Positions 44,510-53,881 are shown, numbered from the stretch's first letter. The stretch is DNA of 64,000 nucleotides from Polaromonas sp. CG_9.7 (GCF_015752205.1 NZ_JADOVG010000013.1:1-64000), one strand, 5' to 3'. The notes: generated by a model from the letters alone, not told the origin. Made by a program: numbers and translations.

Positions 44510-44953
44510 TCAGGAGGGTCGTGCCATGGCGTCTGCTTCGACCCGCAGTACCGACGGGATAGTTGCCAGGCTTCGCAGGACTTCAGCCTGGCTCTGGCCG
44601 TTCTGGGGCTCTACTTGATAAACATGGGTATCAAGCGACACGCTGGAGATGTACGCGATGCGTGCGTGAATATGCTGGGCAATGTCTTGTAAAAAAGCCT
44701 CGTCACTGTAAGGCACCCTTTGCCTGAATTTCACAATCACGCGCATAGGTTTTGCAATGTCTGAATCCACCGAATGAAGCAGCAAATCCTTTTGCATTGG
44801 AGGCGTTGCAAAAGCTGAATTGCTAGAACTGCATGCACTCAGTGCCACCGAAGCTAAAGAAATTGCAGCGATAGTCCCCCACATTCGAAAGTAGGAAAAT
44901 CCTTTTTTCGACCGATATTTACAGCCTTCAACTTTGTAAATACATGCTTTCAT
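44510..44953 (-). CDS. lipoprotein resembling a subtilase propeptide (I9-like inhibitor)
   Basis: 147 residues from the ATG at 44953, or 124 from the ATG at 44884; neither has a clear ribosome site. The lipobox ASVALSAC gives an N-terminal lipidated cysteine, and serine follows, favouring the outer membrane. The mature part aligns by eye with the propeptide of the neighbouring protease: MRVIVKF with NRLIIKF, IAYISSVSLDTHVYQV with LSYLKSVTSQTHVAVT, and SVLRVEADAMARP with TVAYAEIDEIVYP. I9 folds inhibit and help fold subtilases, so it may be a stand-alone chaperone or inhibitor. It is 108 bases upstream of the protease on the same strand, in locally AT-rich DNA. Confidence 0.75.
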   Translation of the reverse strand: MKACIYKVEGCKYRSKKGFSYFRMWGTIAAISLASVALSACSSSNSAFATPPMQKDLLLHSVDSDIAKPMRVIVKFRQRVPYSDEAFLQDIAQHIHARIAYISSVSLDTHVYQVEPQNGQSQAEVLRSLATIPSVLRVEADAMARPS

Positions 44954-45063
44954 ATTTTTTATTATTAATTAAAAAGTTAAATTAGGAGCAATATGTAATA
45001 TAAAAAAAAGGTATTTAGCCCTTCAACACAGTGCACTCAAAATCCGGGAATGCAGCGCTAACC

Positions 45064-45963
45064 TCAGAGCCGCGACGACACCACGATTCCGCCGACGATC
45101 ATCAAAAAAGCCAGCCCATGGTAGAGGTGCGGCAACTCGCCCAGAAAGGCCGCTGACAGCAGCGCGGCGAAGAGCGGCGTGAGGTTGGTGAAAAATCCTG
45201 CAATCGCCGGCCCGACCCGCTGCATGCCCAGTCCCCAGCAGCGATAGGCCATGATGGCCGGTCCGATGGCGATATACAGCAGCGCCGCCGCCAGCGGCCA
45301 ACCCCATTGAATGCGCGCGTCCACCAGCGCCCATTCACCTGCGGCGAACAAGCCTGACCAGCCCAGGCCAAACAAGACCTGTGCGATCAAAAAGGCAGCC
45401 CAGCTGCTGCGAAGCTCAGACGGCTCCATAGGCTGTGCTAGCAACCAGCTGTAAAACGCCCAGGCCAGCGTGGCCAGCAGTACATAGATGTCACCCGGCA
45501 CCAGGCGCACTTCCAGCAACAACGACCACTGGCCGCGCGACAGCACCACCAGCACCCCGGCCACCGACAGCAGCGCCCCGGCTGCCTGTTGGCGCGACAC
45601 GGGTTTTCCAAAAAAGACAGCGCCCACCACCAGCATCCATACCGGAATGCTGGACGCCACCAGCGTCACGTTGAGCGGTGTCGAGGTCTGCAGCGCCAGG
45701 TATTGCAGCGAGTTGTAGCAGCCGATGCCCAGCAGGCCGAGCATGGACAGGCGCTTCCATTGCGCCCACATGCTGCTCCCCGGGCGCAGCACCTGCCAGG
45801 CCAGTGGCAGCAAGATGGCGAACGCCAGCGTCCAGCGCAGGAAGTTCAGCGTCATCGGCGGAATCAGCGTATGAACCAGGCGGCCGACCACTGCGTTGCC
45901 AGCCCACAGCAGGGGCGGCAGCGTCAGCAGCAGGGCGGTGGCGGGGGTCAGGCGTTGATTCAT
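45064..45963 (-). CDS. EamA/DMT-family transporter
   Basis: 299 residues, ten membrane helices in two EamA repeats. It opens TLPPLLWAGNAVVGRLVHTL, and the second repeat begins VPGDIYVLLATLAWAFYSWL. It resembles RhaT/YdcZ-like metabolite exporters; the substrate is unknown. It is divergent from the quinone oxidoreductase gene, with about 140 bases between that could hold both promoters. This is the third EamA gene in the window. Confidence 0.87.
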   Translation of the reverse strand: MNQRLTPATALLLTLPPLLWAGNAVVGRLVHTLIPPMTLNFLRWTLAFAILLPLAWQVLRPGSSMWAQWKRLSMLGLLGIGCYNSLQYLALQTSTPLNVTLVASSIPVWMLVVGAVFFGKPVSRQQAAGALLSVAGVLVVLSRGQWSLLLEVRLVPGDIYVLLATLAWAFYSWLLAQPMEPSELRSSWAAFLIAQVLFGLGWSGLFAAGEWALVDARIQWGWPLAAALLYIAIGPAIMAYRCWGLGMQRVGPAIAGFFTNLTPLFAALLSAAFLGELPHLYHGLAFLMIVGGIVVSSRL

Positions 45964-46102
45964 GGTCGTGACTTTACCAATCTGCGTGGCGGTTTCTGCA
46001 CAGGCGTTTGGCGCGCAGCGCCCGTCAGCGGCGGGCGGCGATTCGTGTCACCATGGCGGCTCAGCGCCTCTCTGACTCAACGACCACTCCAAGGAATACC
46101 TG

Positions 46103-47098
46103 ATGACCGTCATGACCTCCCAAGCCGTCCGCATCGACCAGCACGGCGGCCCCGAAGAACTCAAGCTGGTGGAGGTGCAGGTGGGTGAACCAGGCCCCGG
46201 TGAGATCCGCATCCGTCACAAGGCCATCGGGCTGAACTTCATCGACGTGTACCAACGCAGTGGTCTTTATCAGTTGCCGATGCCGCTGCAGCTTGGCATG
46301 GAAGCGTCGGGCATTGTCGACGCCGTTGGCGAGGGCGTGACGCATCTGCAGCCCGGCGACCGCGCCGCCTATGCGAGCCAGCCACCGGGCAGTTACTGCG
46401 AAGTGCGCGTCATGCCGGCCAAATGCGTGTGCAAGTTGCCCGACGCGATTTCCTTCGAGACCGGCGCGGCCATGATGCTCAAGGGCCTGACTGCGCAATA
46501 CCTGCTGCGCCGCACCCAGCCGCAGGGCGGGTTGACAGCGGGTGATTTTGTGCTGTTTCACGCTGCTGCCGGCGGTGTCGGCCTGATTGCCTGCCAGTGG
46601 GCCAAGGCCATGGGACTGCAACTGATCGGAACGGCCGGCTCGGATGAGAAATGCACGCTGGCAAAAGAACATGGCGCGGCGTTTGTCATCAACTATGCAA
46701 AAGAAGATTTTGTCGCCCGCGTCAAGGAAATCACCAACGGTCAAGGCGTGAAAGTGGTTTATGACTCGGTTGGCAAGGACACGTTCGACCGTTCACTCGA
46801 CTGCCTGCGGCCCTTCGGACTGATGGCGAGTTTTGGCAATGCGTCCGGCCCTGTCGCGCCTTTTTCGCCCGGCATTCTTGGCCCCAAGGGGTCGCTGTAT
46901 GTGACGCGCCAGACATTGTTCAGTCACATCACCACGCGCGAAAGCACGCAGGAAATGGCCGACGACCTGTTCGCGATGGTCGTCAGCGGCAAGGTGAAGA
47001 TCCGCATCGACCAGCGCTTTGCACTGGCCGATGTGGCCGAGGCGCATCGGGCGCTGGAAGCGCGCAAGACGACGGGCTGCACCATCCTGACGCTATAG
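46103..47098 (+). CDS. NADPH:quinone oxidoreductase (zinc-independent MDR family)
   Basis: 331 residues with AAGGA upstream of the ATG; a second ATG three codons on is possible. Quinone reductase signatures are RHKAIGLNFIDVYQRSGLY, GMEASGIVDAVGEGV and the NADPH site FHAAAGGVGLIACQWAKAMG. Zinc-binding cysteines of alcohol dehydrogenases are absent. It reduces quinones or activated double bonds with NADPH as protection against electrophiles. Single gene. Confidence 0.91.
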   Translation: MTVMTSQAVRIDQHGGPEELKLVEVQVGEPGPGEIRIRHKAIGLNFIDVYQRSGLYQLPMPLQLGMEASGIVDAVGEGVTHLQPGDRAAYASQPPGSYCEVRVMPAKCVCKLPDAISFETGAAMMLKGLTAQYLLRRTQPQGGLTAGDFVLFHAAAGGVGLIACQWAKAMGLQLIGTAGSDEKCTLAKEHGAAFVINYAKEDFVARVKEITNGQGVKVVYDSVGKDTFDRSLDCLRPFGLMASFGNASGPVAPFSPGILGPKGSLYVTRQTLFSHITTRESTQEMADDLFAMVVSGKVKIRIDQRFALADVAEAHRALEARKTTGCTILTL

Positions 47099-47225
47099 CT
47101 GCGTCATTTCAGTGCTTGAAGGCCGCGCTGGAAGCGGTTCAGCGCCTGCGGTAAATCTGTGTAAAGCTGTTTTTTAATGTAACGTTTACAGCTGCCCGTG
47201 CGTTAAATGCTGGCAGGAGATTTAC

Positions 47226-48677
47226 ATGCACAACCCTTTCATCGCAAGCCGCCTGGTAACAGCCACCATTGCTGCTCTGACCAGCCTGCTGGCAAACGCA
47301 CAAACCAGCCCCTTGCCTCTCGGTATAACCGACAGTGCACCTCCTGCCGTATGGCGCGCCACCTCGCGGCTGTGGTATGCCCCCACGCCTGACCAGACGG
47401 CAGCCATGGCACCCCGGACATGGGCATTGAGCCAGATTGATGCGGCCTATGCCGCCAGCCAGCAGGCACCGGCCATTCCGCCCGAACTGGCCCGGATCAA
47501 TGCGCCTCTGGGTGACATTGCGCGTGACTTTCAGGCGGAACGCGAGTCCCGCAAAATCTTGCGGGCGCAGGCCGTGCCCGATGCTTCCGGCCAAATTCCG
47601 CTTTCACCACCGGCAGCCGATGCACCCGTGTTCAGCCGCGACATGGCGCAAAGTGCGGCCGCCTGGCGCGTCATGGCCTGCAGTGATCCAGCGCTGGAAA
47701 ACCCCTTGCTGGCGCGCATGACCGAGTTCTGGTTCAACCACCTGAATGTGTTTGTTGGCAAAGGCAATGTGCGGCCGTTTGTCGGGCATTACGCAGTGAA
47801 TGTCATCCGCGGCCATGCGCTGGGTCGTTTCGAGGACTTGCTGCTCGCCAGCGCCCGGCATCCGGCCATGCTGTATTACCTCGACCAGGCGCAAAGCAAC
47901 AGTCGCGGCCTGAACGAAAACTATGCACGCGAGTTGATGGAATTGCACACGCTGGGCGTGGGCGGCGGCTACACGCAAAACGATGTGCATGAACTGGCGC
48001 GTATCCTGACCGGCTGGACGGTCAACCTGCGGGACGGTGAAGGTTTCCGGTTTGCCGAGCGGCTGCACGACAAGGGCGACAAGACTTTTTTGGGCCGGCC
48101 TTACACCAACCAGGGCCAGCAGGAAGGCGAGGACGCCATCCGCTTTCTGGCACGCCAACCGGCGACGGCGCAGCGGGTGTCAGAACGTCTGGCGACTTTT
48201 TTTGTGGCAGACAAGCCACCTGCCGCCTTGGTCGCGCGCTTGCGCCAAACCTTTCTGGCCAGCCAGGGCGATATGCGCGCGGTGATGCGCACCCTGGTGT
48301 CGTCGCCTGAATTCTGGGCCGCAGACAACCAGCTTTTCAAAACCCCGATGGACTTTGCCTGCTCGGCACTGACCGCCGGCGGCGGCGTGAAAGACCGGCG
48401 CGACGTGACGCAAACCCTGGGTTTTCTGGCGCAGGCCGGCCAGCCCATGCACGGCTGGCCGACCCCCGACGGTTACAAAACCGACGCCGCCACCTGGCTG
48501 GCCCCCGAAGCCCTGACGCGCCGAGCCGACTTTGCCATGGGGCTGGCTGCGCGCATTGCCGAGCCGGTGTACCTGAATGCTTTTTTGAGCCCGGCCACAC
48601 AAGAGCGTATTGCCCGTGAGCCGGCAAAAATCCGCACGGGCCTGATGCTGAGCAGCCCCGACTTCATGCGCAAATAA
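47226..48677 (+). CDS. exported DUF1800 family protein
   Basis: 483 residues with a signal peptide (MHNPFIASRLVTATIAALTS, then LLANAQ) and a CAGGAGA ribosome site. DUF1800 is marked by MTEFWFNHLNVF, NENYARELMELHTLGVGGGY and LARILTGWTV. The family is widespread and its biochemical role is not established. It almost always lies beside a DUF1501 gene, as here (18-base gap), so the two are thought to work as a pair in the periplasm. Confidence 0.9.
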   Translation: MHNPFIASRLVTATIAALTSLLANAQTSPLPLGITDSAPPAVWRATSRLWYAPTPDQTAAMAPRTWALSQIDAAYAASQQAPAIPPELARINAPLGDIARDFQAERESRKILRAQAVPDASGQIPLSPPAADAPVFSRDMAQSAAAWRVMACSDPALENPLLARMTEFWFNHLNVFVGKGNVRPFVGHYAVNVIRGHALGRFEDLLLASARHPAMLYYLDQAQSNSRGLNENYARELMELHTLGVGGGYTQNDVHELARILTGWTVNLRDGEGFRFAERLHDKGDKTFLGRPYTNQGQQEGEDAIRFLARQPATAQRVSERLATFFVADKPPAALVARLRQTFLASQGDMRAVMRTLVSSPEFWAADNQLFKTPMDFACSALTAGGGVKDRRDVTQTLGFLAQAGQPMHGWPTPDGYKTDAATWLAPEALTRRADFAMGLAARIAEPVYLNAFLSPATQERIAREPAKIRTGLMLSSPDFMRK

Positions 48678-48695
48678 ACCAGGAACGTTCCCACC

Positions 48696-50111
48696 ATGAA
48701 CACCTCAATTTCTTCAGTAGAAGCCATGCTGCGCCGCCGCAGCCTGCTCGGTCTGGGCGCGCTGTCCGCGCTGGCACTCTCGAGTGTTTCGCACCCGGTG
48801 TGGGCGCAGCCCGCACCAAGGGGAGGAAAGTCGGTAGCTGGCGGCGGTCGGCTGGTGGTGGTTTTCCTGCGCGGCGCCTACGACGGCCTGTCGGCTTTTG
48901 TGCCTTACGCCGACGCGAACTACTACGCCATCCGTCCCAATATCGCGATTTCAGCGCCTGACGGCACGGCGCAAACGGCCCTGAGGCTCGACAACACCTT
49001 TGCACTGCATCCTGCGTTGGGCTCCCTGCTGCCCTTATGGCAACAGGGCGTGCTCGGCTTTGTGCCGGCGGCAGGCCTTCCGGTACCGAACCGGTCGCAT
49101 TTTGATGCCCAGTACCAGATGGAAATTGCCAGGACAGGCAAAACCAGCAGTTCGCCGGGCTGGCTCAACACAATGGCCGAACTTGAGGGCCGGACGGGCA
49201 ATGCCGTTGATGCATCCGGCAACGACAGCGCCGTGGCGATTGGTGTCGGCGAAGCCAATCCGGTCATTCTGGGCGGACCGGCTCCCGTCAAGTTGATTCC
49301 ACGCGGCCAGGCCGCAGAGAAAACCGGTGTGCTGGCCAACGACAAGACGCGCCAGGCCCTGCTGGACCTGTATGGCGGCAATGACAGCCTGAGCATGGCG
49401 TTCCGGCAAGGTGCGGACAGTCGCATGCAAAGCGCAAAAGAACTGGCATCCGAAAAAGTGATGGCCGATGCAAGCCGTGATATGGCCATGCAGCCCGCCC
49501 AGCGCATGCCAGACCGCGGCCTGGACCGTGACGGCGCGCCGGCCAACCTCCAAATGCGGTCAGCGCAAATGGTTGCCGCCAGCAACGGCGCGCCTGACCC
49601 CGTCGGGTTGCAACTTGATGCGCAGCATCTGGGCACCCTGATGCGCAACGACCGCAGTCTGCGACTGGGTTTTTTATCTGCCGGCGGCTGGGACACCCAT
49701 GCCAGCCAGGGCGCTGCCACCGGGCAACTGGCCAACAACCTGGGCAATCTGGCGCGTGGCATTGCGCAGCTGCGGCAGGTGTTTGCAGAACCCGGCGATG
49801 TCATCGTGGTGATGAGCGAGTTTGGTCGCACCAGCGCCGAAAACGGCACGCGCGGCACCGACCATGGTTTTGGCAATGCCTTGTGGCTGATTGGCAATAA
49901 CGTGGCGGGCGGGCGCTGGCATGGCGATTGGACCGGGCTGGCCCATGGCAACCTCAATGAAGGACGCGACCTGCCGGCGCACCACGATTACCGCGCCGTG
50001 CTGGCGCAGGTGCTGCGTCGCACCTTTAACCTCGGTGATTCCCAGCTGGCGAATGTTTTGCCGAACAGCAATTGGGACCGTCGGCTGGATGGATTGCTGA
50101 AAAAGGCCTGA
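48696..50111 (+). CDS. exported DUF1501 family protein with Tat-type signal
   Basis: 471 residues. The N-terminus MLRRRSLLGLGALSALAL has the double arginine of a Tat signal, so export in a folded state is likely. DUF1501 proteins show an alkaline-phosphatase-like or sulfatase-like core; visible are VVVFLRGAYDGLSAFVPY, GGWDTHASQGAATGQL, MSEFGRTSAENGTRGTDHGF and a final HHDYRAVLAQ. They are likely hydrolases, but the substrate is unknown. Partner of the DUF1800 gene upstream. Confidence 0.9.
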   Translation: MNTSISSVEAMLRRRSLLGLGALSALALSSVSHPVWAQPAPRGGKSVAGGGRLVVVFLRGAYDGLSAFVPYADANYYAIRPNIAISAPDGTAQTALRLDNTFALHPALGSLLPLWQQGVLGFVPAAGLPVPNRSHFDAQYQMEIARTGKTSSSPGWLNTMAELEGRTGNAVDASGNDSAVAIGVGEANPVILGGPAPVKLIPRGQAAEKTGVLANDKTRQALLDLYGGNDSLSMAFRQGADSRMQSAKELASEKVMADASRDMAMQPAQRMPDRGLDRDGAPANLQMRSAQMVAASNGAPDPVGLQLDAQHLGTLMRNDRSLRLGFLSAGGWDTHASQGAATGQLANNLGNLARGIAQLRQVFAEPGDVIVVMSEFGRTSAENGTRGTDHGFGNALWLIGNNVAGGRWHGDWTGLAHGNLNEGRDLPAHHDYRAVLAQVLRRTFNLGDSQLANVLPNSNWDRRLDGLLKKA

Positions 50112-50201
50112 GTGCGGCAGCGCATCGGCCCGCACCGGGTTGGTAGCCGGTCTGATACGCAAACAAGCCCCGGAAAAGGACCTCACAAAGAAAATATTAA
50201 T

Positions 50202-50265
50202 GAAAAAGCCTTCTTGCGCAATAGCAGCGAGCGTAAGCCGCTATTAAAAAAGAAGCAGGTTCAAG
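50202..50265 (-). repeat. dispersed AT-core repeat (family A, copy 8)
   Basis: On the minus strand: GCTTCTTTTTTAATAGCGGC, then CTGCTATTGCGCAAGAAGGC, then TTTTTCATTAATATT. It occupies the gap between the convergent DUF1501 and Na/Pi cotransporter genes. Confidence 0.75.
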
Positions 50266-51919
50266 CTTTGTCCAGCAGCGCAGTTGGCCGCAGCCGGTTA
50301 GGGGCCAGCGCACCGGCCGAATCGAGGATCGGGTAGGCAATCGAGCAGATGTGCGAGTTGATGCGTTTGAGGTCGCTGATCAGGTCAATGTGCAGCGAGC
50401 TGGTTTCCTGGCTTTGCAATGTGTTGGCCGACAGCCGGCCCAGATGGCTGGTGGCGTAGGCGCGCTCCAGGTCGCGAAAGCGCGCTTTTTCTTCGAGCAG
50501 CTTTTGCGCATCGCGCACGTTGCCATTCAAAAACACGCTCATGCCCAGGCGCAGGTTGTCAATCAGCCGCTCATGCAGCTCGACAATTTCGGCCATGCCG
50601 GCTTCTGAAAACTGCCGGCGCGGCTTGATCTTCTTGTCCTCGATGTCGAGCAGCACCCGCTCGATGATGTCGCCGATCTGCTCCATGTTGATAGTGAAGC
50701 TGATGATGTCGGTCCAGCGCCGGCTTTCCTCCTCGTCCAGCGCTTCGCGTGAGATTTTGGTCAGGTAGTACTTGATCGCCGAGTACAGTGCATCGACCGT
50801 GTCGTCCATCTTGCGCAACGCTTCAGCGAGTTTCAAATCGTCCTTGCGGATCACTTCCAGCATGCCACGCAACATGGTTTCCACCATGTCGGCCTGGTAC
50901 AGCGCTTCCCGGGCGGCGCAGGAAATGGCCAGCGAAGGCGTGGCCAGGGCCGACGGGTCCAGATGCGGCAGCCGGTTGCCGATGCTGCTTTTTGGCGGCG
51001 TGGGCAGCAACTTTTGAACCCAGCCGGCGATGACCTGTGTCCAGCCGATGAACGCTATTCCTACCAGCAGGTTGAAGGTCAGGTGAAACATCACCACCAC
51101 ACTGGCCGGCTCGCCCAGATACGGCCGTGCATGACGCAGCCACAGGCCGACAAAAGGCGCGGCCATGGTCACGCCCAGCACCTTGAACATCAGGTTGCCC
51201 AGCGGCACCCGCCGCACCTCGATGGCCGAGCGCGCCGTGGTGATCACTGCCAGCAAGCCGCTGCCCAGGTTGGCGCCCAGCACCAGTCCCAATGCCACAT
51301 CGCTGGCAATCACATTGGTGCTAACCAGCGTGGCCGTCAGCAAGACCACGGCCAGGCTTGAATAGGACACCACCGCCAGAAAAGCCCCTACGGTGATTTC
51401 AAGCAGCAAGTCGCTGCCCAGCGATTCCAGCAGCGCCCGCACGGCAGGTGCCTGGGTCAGCACTTGCGTGGACACGCTGACCAGTTTGAGCGCCATCAGC
51501 ATCAAGCCCAGTCCGATCAGCACCCGGCCAAAACGGCCTGCATTGGTCTCAGGCCGCGATATGAAAAGTACCACCCCCACGAAAATGCACAGCGGCGACA
51601 GCCAGGACAGATCGAACGAAAACACCACCGCCATCAGGCTGGTGCCAACGTCGGCACCGAGCATCACGGCCAGCGCCAGTGGCAGCGACACAAGGCCCTG
51701 GCCGACAAAGGAGGAAACGATCAGCGACGTGGCAGTGCTCGACTGCACCAGCGCAGTCACGCCGACGCCGGACAATGCCGCTGTGAACCGGTTGCTGATG
51801 CTGCGCGCCAGTATCTGGCGCAAGTTTGCGCCAAACACGCGCAGGATACCGGTGCGCACCAGGTGCGTTCCCCATACCAACAGGGCAATTGCGGCCAATA
51901 AATTCAAAAGATGCTTCAT
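50261..51919 (-). CDS. Na/Pi cotransporter family protein with PhoU-like domain
   Basis: 552 residues. The N-terminal membrane part (about 1-310) has the two repeats of the NptA/PNaS family, with GVTALVQSSTATSLIVSSF and GLVLGANLGSGLLAVITT as the paired QSSTAT-type cores. The C-terminal part (about 330-545) is a cytoplasmic PhoU-like helical domain (MVETMLRGMLEVIRKDDLKL, then DEEESRRWTDIISFTINMEQ). It transports phosphate with sodium, possibly as an exporter controlled by the PhoU part. Single gene. Confidence 0.91.
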   Translation of the reverse strand: MKHLLNLLAAIALLVWGTHLVRTGILRVFGANLRQILARSISNRFTAALSGVGVTALVQSSTATSLIVSSFVGQGLVSLPLALAVMLGADVGTSLMAVVFSFDLSWLSPLCIFVGVVLFISRPETNAGRFGRVLIGLGLMLMALKLVSVSTQVLTQAPAVRALLESLGSDLLLEITVGAFLAVVSYSSLAVVLLTATLVSTNVIASDVALGLVLGANLGSGLLAVITTARSAIEVRRVPLGNLMFKVLGVTMAAPFVGLWLRHARPYLGEPASVVVMFHLTFNLLVGIAFIGWTQVIAGWVQKLLPTPPKSSIGNRLPHLDPSALATPSLAISCAAREALYQADMVETMLRGMLEVIRKDDLKLAEALRKMDDTVDALYSAIKYYLTKISREALDEEESRRWTDIISFTINMEQIGDIIERVLLDIEDKKIKPRRQFSEAGMAEIVELHERLIDNLRLGMSVFLNGNVRDAQKLLEEKARFRDLERAYATSHLGRLSANTLQSQETSSLHIDLISDLKRINSHICSIAYPILDSAGALAPNRLRPTALLDKA

Positions 51920-52447
51920 AGACTTCAGGTTGGTCGCAGCGTTCTAGTTTCCTCCTCAAATGTGGCTTGGCACATATGGTGGATAAATTATGTTATCGCA
52001 GGCCAGCAAATGTTTCGGTGGGTGTGGCGCAATTGGGTCGGTTTGCATACGCAATGCCTGCACTCGACAAGTCGCAATGACTGACGCCGTGCATTCATGC
52101 CATAAGTGCGCTCATGGTCGTAAAAGACGCCCAAGGCACAAAATTGAAGCGTATAAATATCAACTGGGCAGCAGGGCAAAACTCTTCCTGACCATCGACA
52201 GCATTCATGTGTCGCAGGGTTATGAATGCGGTAACGCTAAAGTTTCAAACCCTGCAATGCACGCAAAGAACTTTTTGTTTGTAGGGCCTTGGGTTTCGTG
52301 ACGCATAATCAGGGGGTGCGCGCAGGAAATCTACGTGCTCAGGACAGGTGATCGGTTCGTTTCGCGCGCTACGGCGGTACTTTTCGGGTGTGTTGTGCTT
52401 TCGGGACCCAATCGCTTTTGTTTTTATGTGTTTTTAAGGAGTCCCCC
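51920..52447. promoter_or_regulatory. 528-base non-coding region, probable promoter and leader of the RRM gene
   Basis: No credible gene. RNA-binding RRM/cold-shock genes often carry long structured leaders, and the 3' part here is T-rich (52415-52435), ending TTTTTAAGGAG at the ribosome site. No promoter can be assigned with confidence. The 5' part may also hold the Na/Pi cotransporter promoter. Confidence 0.4.
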
Positions 52448-52852
52448 ATGGGCAACAAACTTTACGTCGGCAACCTGCCATACACGGTACGTGACGAAGA
52501 TCTGCAACAGTCTTTTGGCGAATTTGGTTCTATCACCAGCGCCAAAGTCATGATGGAGCGCGACACCGGCCGCTCAAAAGGCTTTGGTTTCGTCGAAATG
52601 GGCAGCGATGCCGAAGCGCAAGCTGCAATCGCCGGCATGAACGGCCAGTCGCTTGGCGGCCGCAGCATCACCGTCAATGAAGCCCGTCCAATGGAGGCAC
52701 GTCCTCCACGTACCGGCGGCTTCGGCGGCGGTGGCGGCGGCTACGGTGGTGGCGATCGTTCCGGCGGTGGCGGCTACGGCGGCGGCGGCGGTGATCGCTC
52801 CGGCGGTGGCGGCTACGGCGGCGGCGGCGGCGGCGGTCGCGGCGGCTACTAA
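52448..52852 (+). CDS. RRM RNA-binding protein with Gly-rich tail
   Basis: 134 residues. A single RNA recognition motif (about 3-82) with RNP2 KLYVGNLPY and RNP1 RSKGFGFVEM, then a tail (about 90-134) of GGGGGYGGG and GGGDRSGGG type repeats ending RGGRGGY-like. It binds single-stranded RNA and probably acts as an RNA chaperone. Homologous bacterial and cyanobacterial proteins with this layout are often cold-induced. The AAGGAGT site sits just before the ATG; a terminator follows at 52926. Confidence 0.93.
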   Translation: MGNKLYVGNLPYTVRDEDLQQSFGEFGSITSAKVMMERDTGRSKGFGFVEMGSDAEAQAAIAGMNGQSLGGRSITVNEARPMEARPPRTGGFGGGGGGYGGGDRSGGGGYGGGGGDRSGGGGYGGGGGGGRGGY

Positions 52853-52925
52853 GCCCTGCAACCCGCAGTCAACGGCAGCAATGCCGTTACGCAACAGCTT
52901 TCTCGGTCTTGCACTGAGCAAAGTA

Positions 52926-52962
52926 AAAAAGGCTCCGAAACTTAGGTTTTTGAGCCTTTTTT
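52926..52962 (+). terminator. intrinsic terminator after the RRM gene
   Basis: Stem AAAAAGGCTC with GAGCCTTTTT around a 16-base loop, followed by T residues. Confidence 0.82.
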
Positions 52963-53095
52963 GTTTTGTAAAAAAAACCGTGTTACCGAAGTTGCCTTGT
53001 TAGAATTTGATGAGAAACAGGACAGGCCACCCGGATGGAAAGGTGGGCCTGAGCGCCGTGGAACTACACGCTTGAGACCATCTTCACGAAATCGC

Positions 53096-53146
53096 TAGAG
53101 CGAAATCAACCTGACTGGAAAAGCCAGTCAGGTTGATTTCGCTCTA
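53096..53146. repeat. perfect 23-bp inverted repeat with 5-base loop
   Basis: Arms 53096-53118 and 53124-53146 are exact reverse complements; the left arm begins TAGAGCGAAATCAACC and ends TGACTGG. The loop is AAAAG. No T-tract follows on either strand, so it is not a standard terminator. It lies in a 489-base gene-free stretch between the RRM gene and lspA. It may be a mobile-element remnant or a structured RNA. Confidence 0.9.
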
Positions 53147-53341
53147 AAAATTCACGCGAGCCCATGAAGCAGAAGTGCGCGGGTTGCCCAACGGCGCTGT
53201 TATCAGACGTTGCCTGTACGGCGGAAATTTCATTGGCCAGGACTTCGCGATTCGGCGCATTGACGGCGACCAGCTGTTCGCTTCAACTGTCCAGTCATCC
53301 TGCCGCCACGTACGGCAAGGTGACGCACTGAGAAATGAAGC

Positions 53342-53881
53342 TTATTTGGCCCGGCGCACCCTTAGCAGCTCATCAAGAATCAGACAGATGGCACCGATGG
53401 TGATGGCGCTGTCAGCTACATTGAACGCCGGAAAATGCCAGTTGCCGTAGTGGAAATCCAGAAAATCCACCACGTAACCGTGCAACGTGCGATCAATTAC
53501 ATTGCCAATAGCGCCGCCCAGAATACAGGCCATGGCAAACGAAAACAATTTTTGTCCCGGATGCGATTTGAGCATCCAGACAATGAACACTGCCGCCGCC
53601 ACGCCGATACCGGTAAAAAACCAGCGCTGCCAGCCTGATGCGGAGGCCAGGAACGAAAAAGCTGCGCCGGTGTTGTGCACCCGAACGACGTTGAAAAAGC
53701 TGGTGATGTAGGTCGCATCGCCCAGCCGGTAGTAGCCCAGAATCAGCACCTTGGTGAACTGGTCGGCGATCAGCAAAATCAGCGCCAGGCCGAGCCACGG
53801 AAGCATGGCGGTCGTGGTGGACGTTTTCTTGAAGCTTGTCCGGCTGCCTGTTCCGGCCTTGGGCGCTATGCGGGTGGCCAT
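53342..53881 (-). CDS. lspA: lipoprotein signal peptidase (signal peptidase II)
   Basis: 179 residues from [10 protein letters not shown], whose ATG overlaps the ileS stop by one base. Four membrane helices; the catalytic aspartates are in [19 protein letters not shown] (with the upstream conserved region) and [11 protein letters not shown]. It removes signal peptides from prolipoproteins, including presumably the lipoprotein at 44510. The N-terminal 30 residues before the first helix are longer than in E. coli. It is the last gene of the run ribF-ileS-lspA. Confidence 0.95.
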   Translation of the reverse strand: MATRIAPKAGTGSRTSFKKTSTTTAMLPWLGLALILLIADQFTKVLILGYYRLGDATYITSFFNVVRVHNTGAAFSFLASASGWQRWFFTGIGVAAAVFIVWMLKSHPGQKLFSFAMACILGGAIGNVIDRTLHGYVVDFLDFHYGNWHFPAFNVADSAITIGAICLILDELLRVRRAK

